A stretch of DNA of 64,000 nt, from contig NZ_CAADFC020000009.1 of assembly GCF_900696085.1 (NCBI RefSeq), forward strand, positions 124,001 to 188,000. Reading direction: 5' to 3'. This document shows positions 1 through 12,000 of the stretch, one piece after another. Origin of the DNA: Bradyrhizobium ivorense (lineage in GTDB: Bacteria > Pseudomonadota > Alphaproteobacteria > Rhizobiales > Xanthobacteraceae). The notes beneath the pieces are model-generated. The model did not search any database. It was not told the origin of the DNA and saw nothing but the letters and a program-made list of their open reading frames with translations. A program made the translations under genes and the position numbers. Positions within the stretch are counted from its first letter, which is position 1. Each line of letters opens with the position of its first letter.

Positions 1-243
1 TGCCTGCTGGGCCTGCGAATTCACGGCACGCGATTTGCTCTGTTCACGCATCATCACCAATCGCAGTGCGATGGTCTTCGGGACGGACACGGCGCTGGCG
101 CTGGTCAAGCTGGAGCTCAAGGCGGTGTTCGGTTCGATCTTCCTGCGCTTTCCCGCGCTCCGCCTGGCCGTGGCGGCCGAAGAACTGAAGTTGCGCAAGG
201 AGATCATCCTGGCGGGTTCGAGGAGTTCCCGGTGCTCTGGTGA
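1..243 (+). pseudogene. Decayed 3' end of cytochrome P450 CYP112
   Basis: The translated strip reads as the C-terminal end of a P450 directly upstream of the gibberellin operon, where rhizobia carry CYP112, which oxidises C-20 to convert GA12 to GA9. The helix after the heme loop (LVKLELKAVFGSIFLRFP) is recognisable, but the heme loop itself has collapsed to MVFGTDTALA, with no Cys ligand. Near position 216 one base seems to be missing: the frame running through the remnant slips, whereas the alternative frame from 217 gives FEEFPVLW and a stop at 241-243, a normal P450 end. Both lesions point to a non-functional remnant. The family assignment rests on gene order and P450 C-terminal character. 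Only the end of the gene is in the window, so an intact copy elsewhere cannot be excluded. Confidence 0.7.
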
Positions 244-336
244 TGTGGTGGACGCCGCCGGGGATCGCGATCTTCTCCGCAATTTGCCAGCGCGCATGGC
301 GTGCCGGTCAGATCAGCCGGCCAACAGGTAACCAGG

Positions 337-1626
337 ATGGACGTGCAAGAAACCACGGCAGCATGCGGGGACGCCTTCGCTGAACTAGCGTCGCCAGCGC
401 GCATCCACGACCCGTATCCGTTCATGCGCTGGTTGCGCGAGCACGATCCGGTGCATCGCGCGGCGTCGGGCCTCTTTCTGTTGAGCCGCCACGCCGACAT
501 CTACTGGGCGCTCAAGGCCACGGGCGATGCGTTTCGGGGACCGGCGCCGGACGAACTGGCGCGCTATTTCCCGCGTGCGGCGACCAGCCTGTCGCTCAAT
601 CTGCTGGCCTCCACGCTAGCGATGAAGGACGCATCGACGCATACGCGTCTGCGCCGGCTGATCTCGCGCGATTTCACCATGCGCCAGATCGACGACCTGC
701 GGCCGGGCATCGCGCGCATCGTCGCCGCGCGCCTGGACGGCATGGCGCCCGCGCTGGAGCGCGGGGAGGCCGTGGACCTGCATCGGGAATTCGCGCTGGC
801 GTTGCCCATGCAGGTCTTCGCCGAACTGTTTGGCATGCCCCAGGACGACATGTTCGGGCTCGCCCCCGGCATCGGCGCCATTCTGGAAGGCCTGAGCCCG
901 CGCGCCAGCGATCCCCAACTCGCCGCGGCGGACGCGGCCAGTGCCAGAGTGAAGGCCTACTTCGGCTGCCTCATACAGCGCAAGCGCACCGATCCCCGGC
1001 ACGACATCGTGTCGATGCTGGTCGGCGCACATGACGATGATGGCGACACGCTGTCGGATGCCGAGTTGATCAGCATGTTATGGGGCATGCTGCTGGGCGG
1101 CTTCGCCACCACTGCTGCGACCATCGACCATGCGGTCCTGGCGATGCTGGCGTATCCCCAACAGCGGCACTGGCTGCAGGGAGACGCCGTGGGGGTGAAG
1201 GCATTCGTCGAAGAAGTCCTGCGCTGCGACGCGCCCGCGATGTTCAGCTCCATTCCGCGTATCGCCCAGCGCGACATCGAACTGGGCGGCGTGGTGATCC
1301 CGAAGAACGCGGACGTGCGCGTGCTGATCGCGTCCGGCAATCGCGACCCGAACGCCTTCGCCGATCCCGATCGCTTCGATCCCGCGCGGTTCTACGGCAC
1401 CAGTCCAGGCATGTCGACCGACGGGAAGATCATGCTGAGCTTCGGCCACGGCATTCACTTCTGCCTCGGTGCGCAACTGGCCCGGGTGCAGTTGGCCGAG
1501 AGCCTGCCGCGGATCCAGGCCCGCTTCCCCACGCTGGCATTGGCCGAGGAGCCGACCCGGGAGCCCTCCGCGTTCCTTCGGACGTTCCGCGCGCTGCCGG
1601 TGCGGCTGCATGCGCAGGGGAGCTGA
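337..1626 (+). CDS. cyp114: Cytochrome P450 CYP114, gibberellin biosynthesis
   Basis: This 429-residue soluble P450 corresponds to rhizobial CYP114, which with its dedicated ferredoxin carries out the ring contraction of ent-kaurenoic acid to GA12-aldehyde. The heme-binding loop [15 protein letters not shown] with its Cys ligand lies near residue 370 of the chosen product, and the I-helix segment [15 protein letters not shown] and the ExxR-type stretch are present. The ATG at 337 is chosen because an upstream in-frame GTG at 301 would overlap the remnant P450, while ATG 337 is preceded by AGG and gives a usual N-terminus. It is separated from the ferredoxin gene by one base, so the two are likely translated together. 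Assignment comes from family recognition plus operon order. Confidence 0.92.
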   Translation: MDVQETTAACGDAFAELASPARIHDPYPFMRWLREHDPVHRAASGLFLLSRHADIYWALKATGDAFRGPAPDELARYFPRAATSLSLNLLASTLAMKDASTHTRLRRLISRDFTMRQIDDLRPGIARIVAARLDGMAPALERGEAVDLHREFALALPMQVFAELFGMPQDDMFGLAPGIGAILEGLSPRASDPQLAAADAASARVKAYFGCLIQRKRTDPRHDIVSMLVGAHDDDGDTLSDAELISMLWGMLLGGFATTAATIDHAVLAMLAYPQQRHWLQGDAVGVKAFVEEVLRCDAPAMFSSIPRIAQRDIELGGVVIPKNADVRVLIASGNRDPNAFADPDRFDPARFYGTSPGMSTDGKIMLSFGHGIHFCLGAQLARVQLAESLPRIQARFPTLALAEEPTREPSAFLRTFRALPVRLHAQGS

Positions 1627-1627
1627 G

Positions 1628-1936
1628 ATGCGCGTCGTGGTCGACCAGGATCTGTGTGGAACCAGCGGGCAGTGCGTGTTGACGCTGCCGGGCACCTTTC
1701 GACAGCGCGAACGGGACGGCGTGGCCGAAGTGTGCGTGGCGACGGTCCCGCAGGCGCTGCAGGCCGCCGTGAGGCTCGCGGCGAGCCAGTGCCCGGTCGC
1801 CGCCATTCGGGTCATCGAAAGCGACGCTGGCGATGGCGAGCGCCCCGTCGCCGACCCTGCGCCTTCTCCAGCGGAGGGCCGAGCGGCATGCGCGAGAGAC
1901 CAACGCCATCCAGGAGGACACGATGGGACGGTTTGA
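1628..1936 (+). CDS. Ferredoxin of the gibberellin operon (3Fe-4S type)
   Basis: A small acidic protein of 102 residues that starts one base after the CYP114 stop. The cluster-binding pattern is visible as [15 protein letters not shown] near the N-terminus and [11 protein letters not shown] near residue 58, which fits the single-cluster ferredoxins paired with bacterial P450s. Work on rhizobial gibberellin synthesis shows that this ferredoxin supports CYP114. The last 35 or so residues form a low-complexity tail rich in Ala, Pro and Asp, and the gene overlaps the SDR start by 14 bases. The tail is longer than needed for the fold and could be shortened in other strains. Confidence 0.88.
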   Translation: MRVVVDQDLCGTSGQCVLTLPGTFRQRERDGVAEVCVATVPQALQAAVRLAASQCPVAAIRVIESDAGDGERPVADPAPSPAEGRAACARDQRHPGGHDGTV

Positions 1937-2768
1937 AGATAAGGTGGCCGTGGTGACCGGCGCCGGCGCAGGCATCGGCAAGGCATGCGCCCTCGCTATC
2001 GCGCGCGAGGGAGGCAGAGTGGTGGTCGCCGACATTGATGGCTCGGCGGCCATCGCCTGCACCGCGCAAATTGCATCCGAAGCGGACCGCGCGCTGGCCT
2101 CGGCCACAGACATCGCCGATGTGCACGCGGTGGCAGCGCTGTTCGAAACGGCGGAGCGGCACTTCGGTGGGGTCGACCTGCTGGTGAACAACGCGAGCGC
2201 CATGCATCTCACTCCGCGCGACCGCGCGATCCTCGACCTGGACCTAGCGGTCTGGGATCAGACAATGGCGACCAATCTGCGCGGCACGTTGCTCTGCTGC
2301 CGGCAGGCCATCCCACGGATGATCGCCCGCGGTGGTGGCGCGATCGTCAACATGTCGTCGTGCCAGGGGCTCAGCGGTGATACCGCGCAGACGTCCTACG
2401 CCGCGTCGAAGGCGGCGATGAACATGCTGTCCGCCTCGCTCGCTACCCAGTACGGTCATGCGCAGATCCGCTGCAACGCGGTTGCGCCGGGTCTCATCAT
2501 GACCGATCGTCTCCTCGCCAAGCTGGACGAGTGCACGCAACGGCATCTGCGCCGGCACCAGCTCCTGCCGCGCGTCGGCCGCCCCGACGACGTGGCCGCG
2601 CTGGTGGCGTTCCTGCTCTCCGACGATGCTGCGTTCATCACCGGCCAGGTCGTGTGCATCGACGGCGGCATGCTGGCGCATGTGCCGACGTACGCCGACG
2701 GTGGCAACAGCCGCGCCGCGCGGCCTTCCGGCGAGACCGCCGAAGCGAAAGCCTCGCCGCGCTGCTGA
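1923..2768 (+). CDS. Short-chain dehydrogenase/reductase of the gibberellin operon
   Basis: A 281-residue classical SDR. The nucleotide-binding motif TGAGAGIG lies at residues 12-19, the NNAS motif follows at about residue 88, and the catalytic Ser and the Tyr-Lys pair (SYAASK) are near residue 155. In rhizobial gibberellin operons this enzyme oxidises GA12-aldehyde to GA12. The ATG at 1923 is preceded by AGGAGG at about 1912-1917, a strong ribosome site, so the longer in-frame start at 1833 is rejected. It overlaps the ferredoxin gene and shares one base with the CYP117 start, in a TGATG junction. Confidence 0.92.
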   Translation: MGRFEDKVAVVTGAGAGIGKACALAIAREGGRVVVADIDGSAAIACTAQIASEADRALASATDIADVHAVAALFETAERHFGGVDLLVNNASAMHLTPRDRAILDLDLAVWDQTMATNLRGTLLCCRQAIPRMIARGGGAIVNMSSCQGLSGDTAQTSYAASKAAMNMLSASLATQYGHAQIRCNAVAPGLIMTDRLLAKLDECTQRHLRRHQLLPRVGRPDDVAALVAFLLSDDAAFITGQVVCIDGGMLAHVPTYADGGNSRAARPSGETAEAKASPRC

Positions 2769-4111
2769 TGGACATGCTGCTCAACCCGCTGAACCGTCGG
2801 CATCGGCTGCGGCACGACATCCCGGTCGTGCCCGGCGCTTTCCCCTTGGTCGGGCATCTTCCCGCCGTCGTCTGCGACCTGCCGCGCCTGCTGCGGCGCG
2901 CGGAACGGACGCTGGGCAGCCACTTCTGGCTGGATTTCGGCCCTGCCGGACACCTGATGACCAGTCTGGATCCGGATGCTCTCGCACTGCTCCGGCACAA
3001 GGACGTGTCCTCGGCGCTGATCGAAGACATTGCGCCCGAATTGTTTGGCGGAACATTGGTCGCCCAGGACGGCATCGCGCACCGGCAGGCGCGCGATGCG
3101 ATCCAGGCGGCGCTTCTGCCCAAGGGGCTGACCCAGGCCGGCATCGGCGAGCTGTTCGCGCCCGTCATCCGGGCGCGCGTGCAGAGGTGGCGCGACCGCG
3201 GCGACGTGACCATCCTGCGCGAAACCGGCGATCTGATGCTCAAGCTCATCTTCAGTCTCATGGGAATCCCCGCGCAGGACCTGCCGGAATGGCGTCGCAA
3301 GTACCGGCAACTGCTGCAGTTGATCGTCGCGCCCCCGGTCGACCTGCCCGGACTGCCCTTGCGGCGCGGCCGCGCCGCCCGTGACTGGATCGATGCGCGG
3401 TTGCGCGAGTTCGTCCGCGCCGCGCGCGAACATGCCTCGCGCACCGGGTTGATCAACGACATGGTGAGCGCCTTCGATCGCAGTGACGATGCGCTTTCCG
3501 ATGACGTCCTGGTCGCCAATATCCGCTTGCTGCTGCTCGGTGGTCACGACACCATCGCCTCGACGATGGCCTGGATGGTGATCGAGCTGGCGCGGCAGCC
3601 TGGGCTATGGGACGCCCTGGTCGAGGAGGCGCAACGCGTGGGCGCGGTGCCGACCCGGCACGCGGACCTGGCGCAGTGTCCGGTCGCCGAGGCGCTGTTC
3701 CGCGAGACGCTGCGCGTGTATCCGGCGACGCCGCTCCTAGTGCGTCGCGCACTGCGTGAATTGCGACTCGGCCAATGGCGCATTCCCGCGGGCACCGATC
3801 TGTGCATCCCGCTGCTGCATTTCTCGACCTCGGCGCTGCTGCACGAGGCGCCTGATCAGTTTCGGCTGGCGCGGTGGCTGCAACGCACCGAGCCGATCCG
3901 GCCGGTGGACATGCTGCAGTTCGGTACCGGCCCACACGTCTGCATGGGCTACCACCTGGCATGGCTGGAACTGGTGCAGTTCTGTATCGCCTTGGCGCTG
4001 ACCATGCACGAGGCCGGGGTGCGGCCGCAGTTGCTGAGCGGCGTTGAAAAAGGCCGGCGCTATTACCCGACCGCACATCCGTCCATGACGATCCGCATCG
4101 GATTCTCATGA
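2768..4111 (+). CDS. cyp117: Cytochrome P450 CYP117, ent-kaurene oxidase
   Basis: A 447-residue P450 whose start codon overlaps the SDR stop. It carries the oxygen-binding I-helix stretch LLLGGHDTIAS, an ExxR motif (FRETLRVYP) and the heme loop FGTGPHVCMGYHLAW with its Cys ligand. By operon position and family it is CYP117, which oxidises ent-kaurene stepwise to ent-kaurenoic acid, the substrate of CYP114. The reading frame extends upstream through the SDR gene, but the TGATG junction and the typical proline-rich N-terminus (PVVPGAFPLVGHLP) fix the start at 2768. No frameshift or missing motif is seen. Confidence 0.92.
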   Translation: MDMLLNPLNRRHRLRHDIPVVPGAFPLVGHLPAVVCDLPRLLRRAERTLGSHFWLDFGPAGHLMTSLDPDALALLRHKDVSSALIEDIAPELFGGTLVAQDGIAHRQARDAIQAALLPKGLTQAGIGELFAPVIRARVQRWRDRGDVTILRETGDLMLKLIFSLMGIPAQDLPEWRRKYRQLLQLIVAPPVDLPGLPLRRGRAARDWIDARLREFVRAAREHASRTGLINDMVSAFDRSDDALSDDVLVANIRLLLLGGHDTIASTMAWMVIELARQPGLWDALVEEAQRVGAVPTRHADLAQCPVAEALFRETLRVYPATPLLVRRALRELRLGQWRIPAGTDLCIPLLHFSTSALLHEAPDQFRLARWLQRTEPIRPVDMLQFGTGPHVCMGYHLAWLELVQFCIALALTMHEAGVRPQLLSGVEKGRRYYPTAHPSMTIRIGFS

Positions 4112-4253
4112 GCTGCATCGCATGCCCCTGTGGCGAGACAGCGGCGCCGGCGACGCGCGGCATTGCTGCACTCGGCAGCGCGCTCGGTGCGATGCCGACA
4201 ACACCCTGGCGGCTCGCCGCTCGCGGTGGCGGTCTCCTGTCAAGGACAAGAAC

Positions 4254-5261
4254 ATGAACAACATGCAGACCGGATCCACGCCACAGGACGACAGAGCTGA
4301 TGATTCCGCGCCCGGCGGATCGGGCACGCAGGCGCGCGGCGCATCCGGCACGCTGCTCTCCGAGATCTGGATGCAGGACGGCGCAAAGCGGGTCGAACTG
4401 GAGCTGGCGCGTCTTCTCCGCGCCGAACATGACGGTGAGACCGAGCTGATGGCGGCGATGCGCTACGCCACCTTGCATGGCGGGAAGCGCACCCGCGCCT
4501 TGCTCTGTCTGGCTGCCGGCGCACTGGCCGACACACCGGCGCACATGCTCGACGACGTCGCCGCCGCCATCGAGATGATGCACGCCTGTACCCTGGTCCA
4601 CGACGATCTGCCCGCGATGGACGACGACGTGCTTCGCCGCGGCCTTCCGACCGTGCACGTCAAGTTCGGCGAAGCTACTGCGATCCTGGTCGGCGATGCG
4701 CTGCAGGCGCACGCCTTCCTGACCCTGGCGAGCCTGGATGCGCCGGGCGACAACCGTATCGCGCTCGTGCGCGAACTGGCGCAGGCGGTGTCCGCCGAGG
4801 GTGCCGCAGGCGGGCAGGCCATGGATCTGTCGCTGGTTGGAAAGCACGTCGAGCTGGACAGGATCGTGGCGATGCACCGGATGAAGAGCGGAGCGCTAGT
4901 GCGCGCGTCCGTTCGCATGGGCGCGCTATGCGCAGTCGCGGATGATGCCGCGCACGCTGCGCTGTACTGTGCGCTCGATCACTACAGCGCCTGTTTCGGC
5001 CTGGCGCTGCAGGTGATCGACGACATTCTCGACGTGACAGCGGATACCGCGACGCTGGGCAAGACCCCCGGCAAGGACGTGGCGGCGCAGAAGCCGACCT
5101 GCGCGTCGATCATGGGACTGCAGGCAGCACGCCAGTTCGCGCTGGATCTGTTGCGCGATGCCCGGGAGGCTATCGCGCCGCTGGGGCCGCGTACGGAACG
5201 GTTGGCGCAAATCCTACAGCGGGCCAACGCGTATCTGCTCAAGCACGCGCCATCCGCATGA
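4254..5261 (+). CDS. Geranylgeranyl diphosphate synthase of the gibberellin operon
   Basis: A 335-residue trans-isoprenyl diphosphate synthase that should supply GGPP to the two diterpene cyclases downstream. Both Asp-rich motifs are intact: DDLPAMDDD in the first and VIDDILDVT in the second, with GGKRTRALL just upstream of the first. The ATG at 4254 follows AAGGA at about 4242 and is the best-supported start. The first 50 residues are a Gly/Ser/Asp-rich leader without fold signal. In many rhizobia this gene is truncated or degenerate, whereas here it looks complete. A 142 bp gap separates it from CYP117, the largest gap in this part of the operon apart from the one before CPS. Confidence 0.88.
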   Translation: MNNMQTGSTPQDDRADDSAPGGSGTQARGASGTLLSEIWMQDGAKRVELELARLLRAEHDGETELMAAMRYATLHGGKRTRALLCLAAGALADTPAHMLDDVAAAIEMMHACTLVHDDLPAMDDDVLRRGLPTVHVKFGEATAILVGDALQAHAFLTLASLDAPGDNRIALVRELAQAVSAEGAAGGQAMDLSLVGKHVELDRIVAMHRMKSGALVRASVRMGALCAVADDAAHAALYCALDHYSACFGLALQVIDDILDVTADTATLGKTPGKDVAAQKPTCASIMGLQAARQFALDLLRDAREAIAPLGPRTERLAQILQRANAYLLKHAPSA

Positions 5262-5521
5262 GCGCGCCTGTCCGCATGGAGTCCCCCCTGTGGAGCTGCG
5301 ATCGGCCGGCGGCAGCGGTGCATGCTGCACTGTGTCCCGAGTCCGCGCCGCGGATCGCAGCGGTTGCCCAGCATTGCCGCGGCGCACGTGGTGCGCTGCG
5401 CGCAAGCCTATGCGGCCGTCCGGCGCTGCTCAGGCGCCGGGCCGCGAGGGACCTGCGGCGACGTGCGCGGCGTCTGCCCGATCCTGGTTCCCGTCAATCG
5501 TTTGCAGAAGGAACATCCCGC
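5262..5521 (+). other. Intergenic gap between GGPP synthase and CPS
   Basis: The CPS frame stays open through this 260 bp and could begin with an ATG at 5258 that overlaps the GGPP synthase stop. The 88 extra residues would be Arg/Ala-rich and resemble no cyclase sequence. I treat it as a leader. The ribosome site AGAAGGA just before GTG 5522 supports that choice. Confidence 0.5.
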
Positions 5522-7956
<2,435 letters not shown>

Positions 7957-8527
7957 CGTGCGCCGGCTTGAACGCGGGAGGCGGCGGCGTGCGCGCGCTG
8001 CCGTCGGTTCGATCCGACGCAACACCGTCGCCCGAAGCGACGGATACCCTCGTTGTCCACCGTGCAATATGCTGTGGTAGAGGGGAAGCGGATAGTCGGC
8101 CTACGGATTGCCGATGAAAGGGGCTGCCATCGCTCATCGCGAAATCCCAGAGATGCTGCTTCAGCAGCAGCAGAACTCCGCTTACGTTCTTGTGCGCGCT
8201 GTGGTTGTATGCCGCAATACGCGTTGACGATAAGCCCGACAGCCATCATCAGCAGCATCATCGGGGCGATGCCGATCCCGGCTGCCTACTACGTCAAGAG
8301 GCATCGTGAGGACTTTACACACAGGGTGGCCGGTGCTTCCTACTGTATTTGCGCGGGCTCTTCTGGTTCCTCTTATGCTTCGCCGTGCTGGGCGGAATCG
8401 GCTATCTGTTGGTCCGGTTCGGAGGCCCCGGATCGTAGGATTTCGCTGGACCAAGATCGGTCAGGTTACGGCGTGGAATCGACGGGTTGCTTTGCTGCAT
8501 CGAGCGGATCCGTGAACCACTTCTTCA
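7957..8527. other. Decayed sequence downstream of the gibberellin operon
   Basis: No intact gene is seen. Around 8340-8441 one plus frame encodes a strongly hydrophobic strip (LRGLFWFLLCFAVLGGIGYL) ending in a stop, possibly the tail of a small membrane protein, but it has no start and its origin is unknown. The stretch from 8180 to 8300 also lacks a convincing frame. Confidence 0.4.
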
Positions 8528-8828
8528 ACGACCCCCGCGTGCACTTCATGCGCAACGCCCTGGCGCACGCCGGCAAGAGCGGCTGGCGCATCGTCTCCGC
8601 CGCCGCGTTTGCCAGGACGACGTTGAAGCAGCGCGTGCCCAAGGCGAAGGGTCGCCGACCAACTGCGGCCCAAATTGCCCAAGCTCGCCAGCTTCCTAGA
8701 TGAGGCCGAGACCGACGTGCTCGCTTATATGAGCTTCCCGGCCGCACACCGGGTCAAGCTGCACTCGACTAATCCGCTCGAACGCGTCAACGGCGAGATC
8801 AACCGGCGGACCGAAGTTCCGGCCATGG
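8528..8828 (+). pseudogene. IS256-family transposase fragment
   Basis: Three plus frames in succession give the C-terminal half of a Mutator/IS256 transposase. First comes VHFMRNALAHAGKSGWRIVS, then a shifted frame with CQDDVEAARAQ, then PKLASFLDEAETDVLAYMSF and LHSTNPLERVNGEINRRTEV. At least two frameshifts separate the pieces, and neither the N-terminus nor the final residues survive. The family match rests on the well-known TNPLERVNGEIKRR block. The fragment ends about 40 bp before the effector promoter. Confidence 0.75.
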
Positions 8829-8868
8829 GGCAGCCTGCGTGTCCGCTGCAGGAAATCGGCGGCTCCGC

Positions 8869-8896
8869 GTCAGGTTCTCGACAGATATCGCACATA
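8869..8896 (+). promoter_or_regulatory. tts box of the type III effector gene
   Basis: The strip starting GTCAGGTTCTCGACAGATAT and ending CACATA matches the rhizobial tts-box layout (GTCAG, TT-TCG, an AGCT-like block, and a final C-rich end), with a few mismatches. It lies about 200 bp upstream of the effector ATG, a usual spacing for TtsI-dependent genes. TtsI binding would place the effector under flavonoid/NodD control. The consensus is from memory. Confidence 0.72.
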
Positions 8897-9093
8897 GAGC
8901 AGGGTCTCCAGAGGCGATCATAGCTGGCGATCGCTGCAAAAATACTGGAGGCGCGCGGTCGGAGTGCTTCGACGCGGCATTTTGGGGCGTTCACGATAGT
9001 TTCTGCTGGGTTCGATGCTGCCGAGTCGATTCCGTGGCAAATCACAACCGACCTCAGGCTTCAAATTGGCCTATAGTCCGAAAGTGAGAACGA

Positions 9094-12000
9094 ATGAAGT
9101 TCGAATCCACCAACTGGGTGCGTCAACAATCGGGCACCGCAGGCCCGCAAGAGAGCTCACCGGCTCCGTCCACAGATGCGGCGGCCTTTGAGCAGCAACT
9201 GAGCGAGATCGCTGTCCCGTCTGCTCCCGTGCTCGTGCAGGTCCGCGCCCATCAAGCGGAGGCATCGCGATCTGAGGCGAATGCCGGAAAGGATGAGGCG
9301 GTGCTGGACGCCGCAGCGCTCCAGACCGTTCAGTCAAATTGGGTCTTGGTAGGTCGCAGCAAGGAGCCGCTTTATGCTAAGGATGCGCGCTTTATTTCCG
9401 GCCTTAAGCAGGCGCTCCTTGGAGCCGCCGAGAGCACCGCCACGAGCTACGTCGGTTATCTGCTCAGCTTGAGCCGCTGGCTCTTTGCAAACGACAAGCC
9501 GGGCATTGCTGATCGGCTTCATGACGAGTCGATGGACAAGGATGTCGAGGAGTTCATAACCAAAGGTGGGACGGCGAACGTCCGTTGGGCACTATCTCAT
9601 CTGCGGACCTCTCAATTGACGGGGGGAGTCGTACCGATCGCAGGCCGCCCTGACCTCACTCCTTATCCCAAGGACGGAACTCTCATCAAAGAATACAGAC
9701 AGCAAGCAGTGGCGGCCGGAACTTCGAGTACCGCCAAAACCTATGCATCCATTCTCACGGATTTCAGCCACTACCTTCGTGCAAACAACAAGCCTGGCAT
9801 TGCTGCTCGGCTTCAGGACGAGAAATGGAACGAGCACGAACCGCTCAATGAAGAGATCAAGCGCTACAAGGACGCCGGGGGTAACAAAAGTATCGGCGCG
9901 GCACTTGATCATCTGCGTAATGGAGCGAGAAAGCTCAACGGTCCGCCTTTTCATCCCGAAGACGCGCCCTTGATTTCCGGACTTCAAGAAGCACTCGTTA
10001 AGGCTGGGTACGAGGAGATCACCGCTAAGACGAATTATGTTCGTCCTCTTCGCAGATTCAGCCAGTGGCTCTTTGCAAAAAACGAGCCGGGAGTGGCTGC
10101 TCGGCTTAACGACGAATCGCTCAACAGCGACGCTGCGATCTTCGATCAAAGTCGCAGGCACCTCGTTCTTACCGCACTAGATCGTCTCCGCGCCTCTCAG
10201 TCGCCGGGCGGAGTCGCGTCAATCACTGTCCGGGCAGGGGGCATTGAGGCCGCGGCCAAGCAGGGCGGGTCGCAGCCCGCCTTCAGTTGGCCAGCGGCAC
10301 TCGCTGAGGGGGATGATCGAGATTTATTCTTTGGGACGGTCGACGAAGCCGGTGCATCGTCGTCCCTTCAGCCACCGCGGCATGGCCTGGCATTGAATCC
10401 TACAGAGTCCCCTCATCTCGTGAACTGGCGCCACCAGGACGCCGAGCTGACGGATGAACGTCACCGCAACGTCCTCATGCCAGGCGAGCAGATTCCCATC
10501 ATGCGGGCGAGCGGACACCCATCTACGCCGCCTCCGCACGGTCAAGGCGGTGGAACGATGCTGAATGCCTCGGCGCTACCGCCCGGCCATGCAAAATTGG
10601 TTTTCGCAGGTAGCAGCCTAGATCCTGTTTATTGCGAAGATGCTTCTCTTATTGAGGGGCTGAGGCCCGCACTCATCAAAGCTGGGGCCTCCGAGAGCAC
10701 GGTCGGTCGCAATCTACGTGGTCTTCTCAGCTTGGGGCATTGGCTCGTGAAGAACGACAAGCTGGGCATTGCTTCCCGGCTTTACGACAAGTCGCTGGAC
10801 AAGGATGCCCAGGAGTTCGCCGAGAAGGAGGAGCAGGCCATCGCTACCCCACTGGATCATCTTCGAGCCTCCCAATCGCCGGGCGGCATCACGCCGTTTG
10901 CAAGCCGGGTAGAGCAGAATCCCTATCCCCAGGATGCGGATCTCATTAAAAGGTACAAGGAAGAAGCACCCCCGAGCACCGCCAACACCGCCAGGAGCTA
11001 TGCAACTCTTCTTATCGATTTCAGTGATTACCTCCGTGAAAACGATAAGCCCGGCATTGCTGCTCGGCTTGGCCACGACTCGCTGGATGAAGATGTCACT
11101 CGGTATAAGGAGGCGGACCCCCATGGCCGCAGAAAAGCCGGAGCCGCACTGGCTCATCTCCTGAGGTCGCCGGCGGGTGCTAGAGCGATCGAACTCGTGC
11201 GTCATATTCGCCCCCTTCCTGATCTCGAAGACGCGGTTCGCGCCGAGACGACGCCGACCCTCACCGCGACTGCGCACCACAGCGGGTCGAACGGAGCTGT
11301 CAGCTGGCCGGAGACTCTGCCCGCGAACCAGCAGGATCTGCTTTTGCAGACGATGGACGGACCCAGCTTCTCGCCGCCTCCGCAGGGCGACGCAGTTGAG
11401 CGGCAGCTGATGCAGACCCCATCCCATCAACTGGCGGCGTCACCATCGCACAGGCAAGCTCCGGTGTCGTCGCCAGACGAGCTGATCGCCGAGCAGCTTC
11501 CGGCCGAAGACGCGGAGCTCTTGGCGAGGTTTCGTGTAGACGCCGAAGGGCGCAGGCTCACCCCAGGGGCCATCAACAACAGTGTTTCCGGGCTTGGGAC
11601 TTTTGTCCGCTGGGTCAACGCAAGTCATAGGGGCCCTGTAGCTTCTCGGCTGCGAGACGGTTCATCGCTCGATGAGGAAATAGCGAAGTACAGGAGCTTG
11701 GGCCGTGACCCCCAGAACCGCATTAGATCGGCTGTGGACGTTCTCAAGCGGCTGCTACGTGGGGGGGACGATGTCGAAGCACCCGAACCCCGCATTCTCG
11801 GTGCCCCCCGTCACCACGTTCCTCATCCAGAAGATGCGCCCTTCATCGAGGGCGCGCTGAGCCAAGCCCTGAGCGATCTTAAAATCCAGATTGCGAAGCT
11901 GAGGCAGTCTGCGCAACAGCGGGCGACACGTCTTCGTGCGCTGAGTGCGTGGCTTAGAGAGAATGGCAAAGGGAGCATTATTGGGCGACTAAACGGCTCC

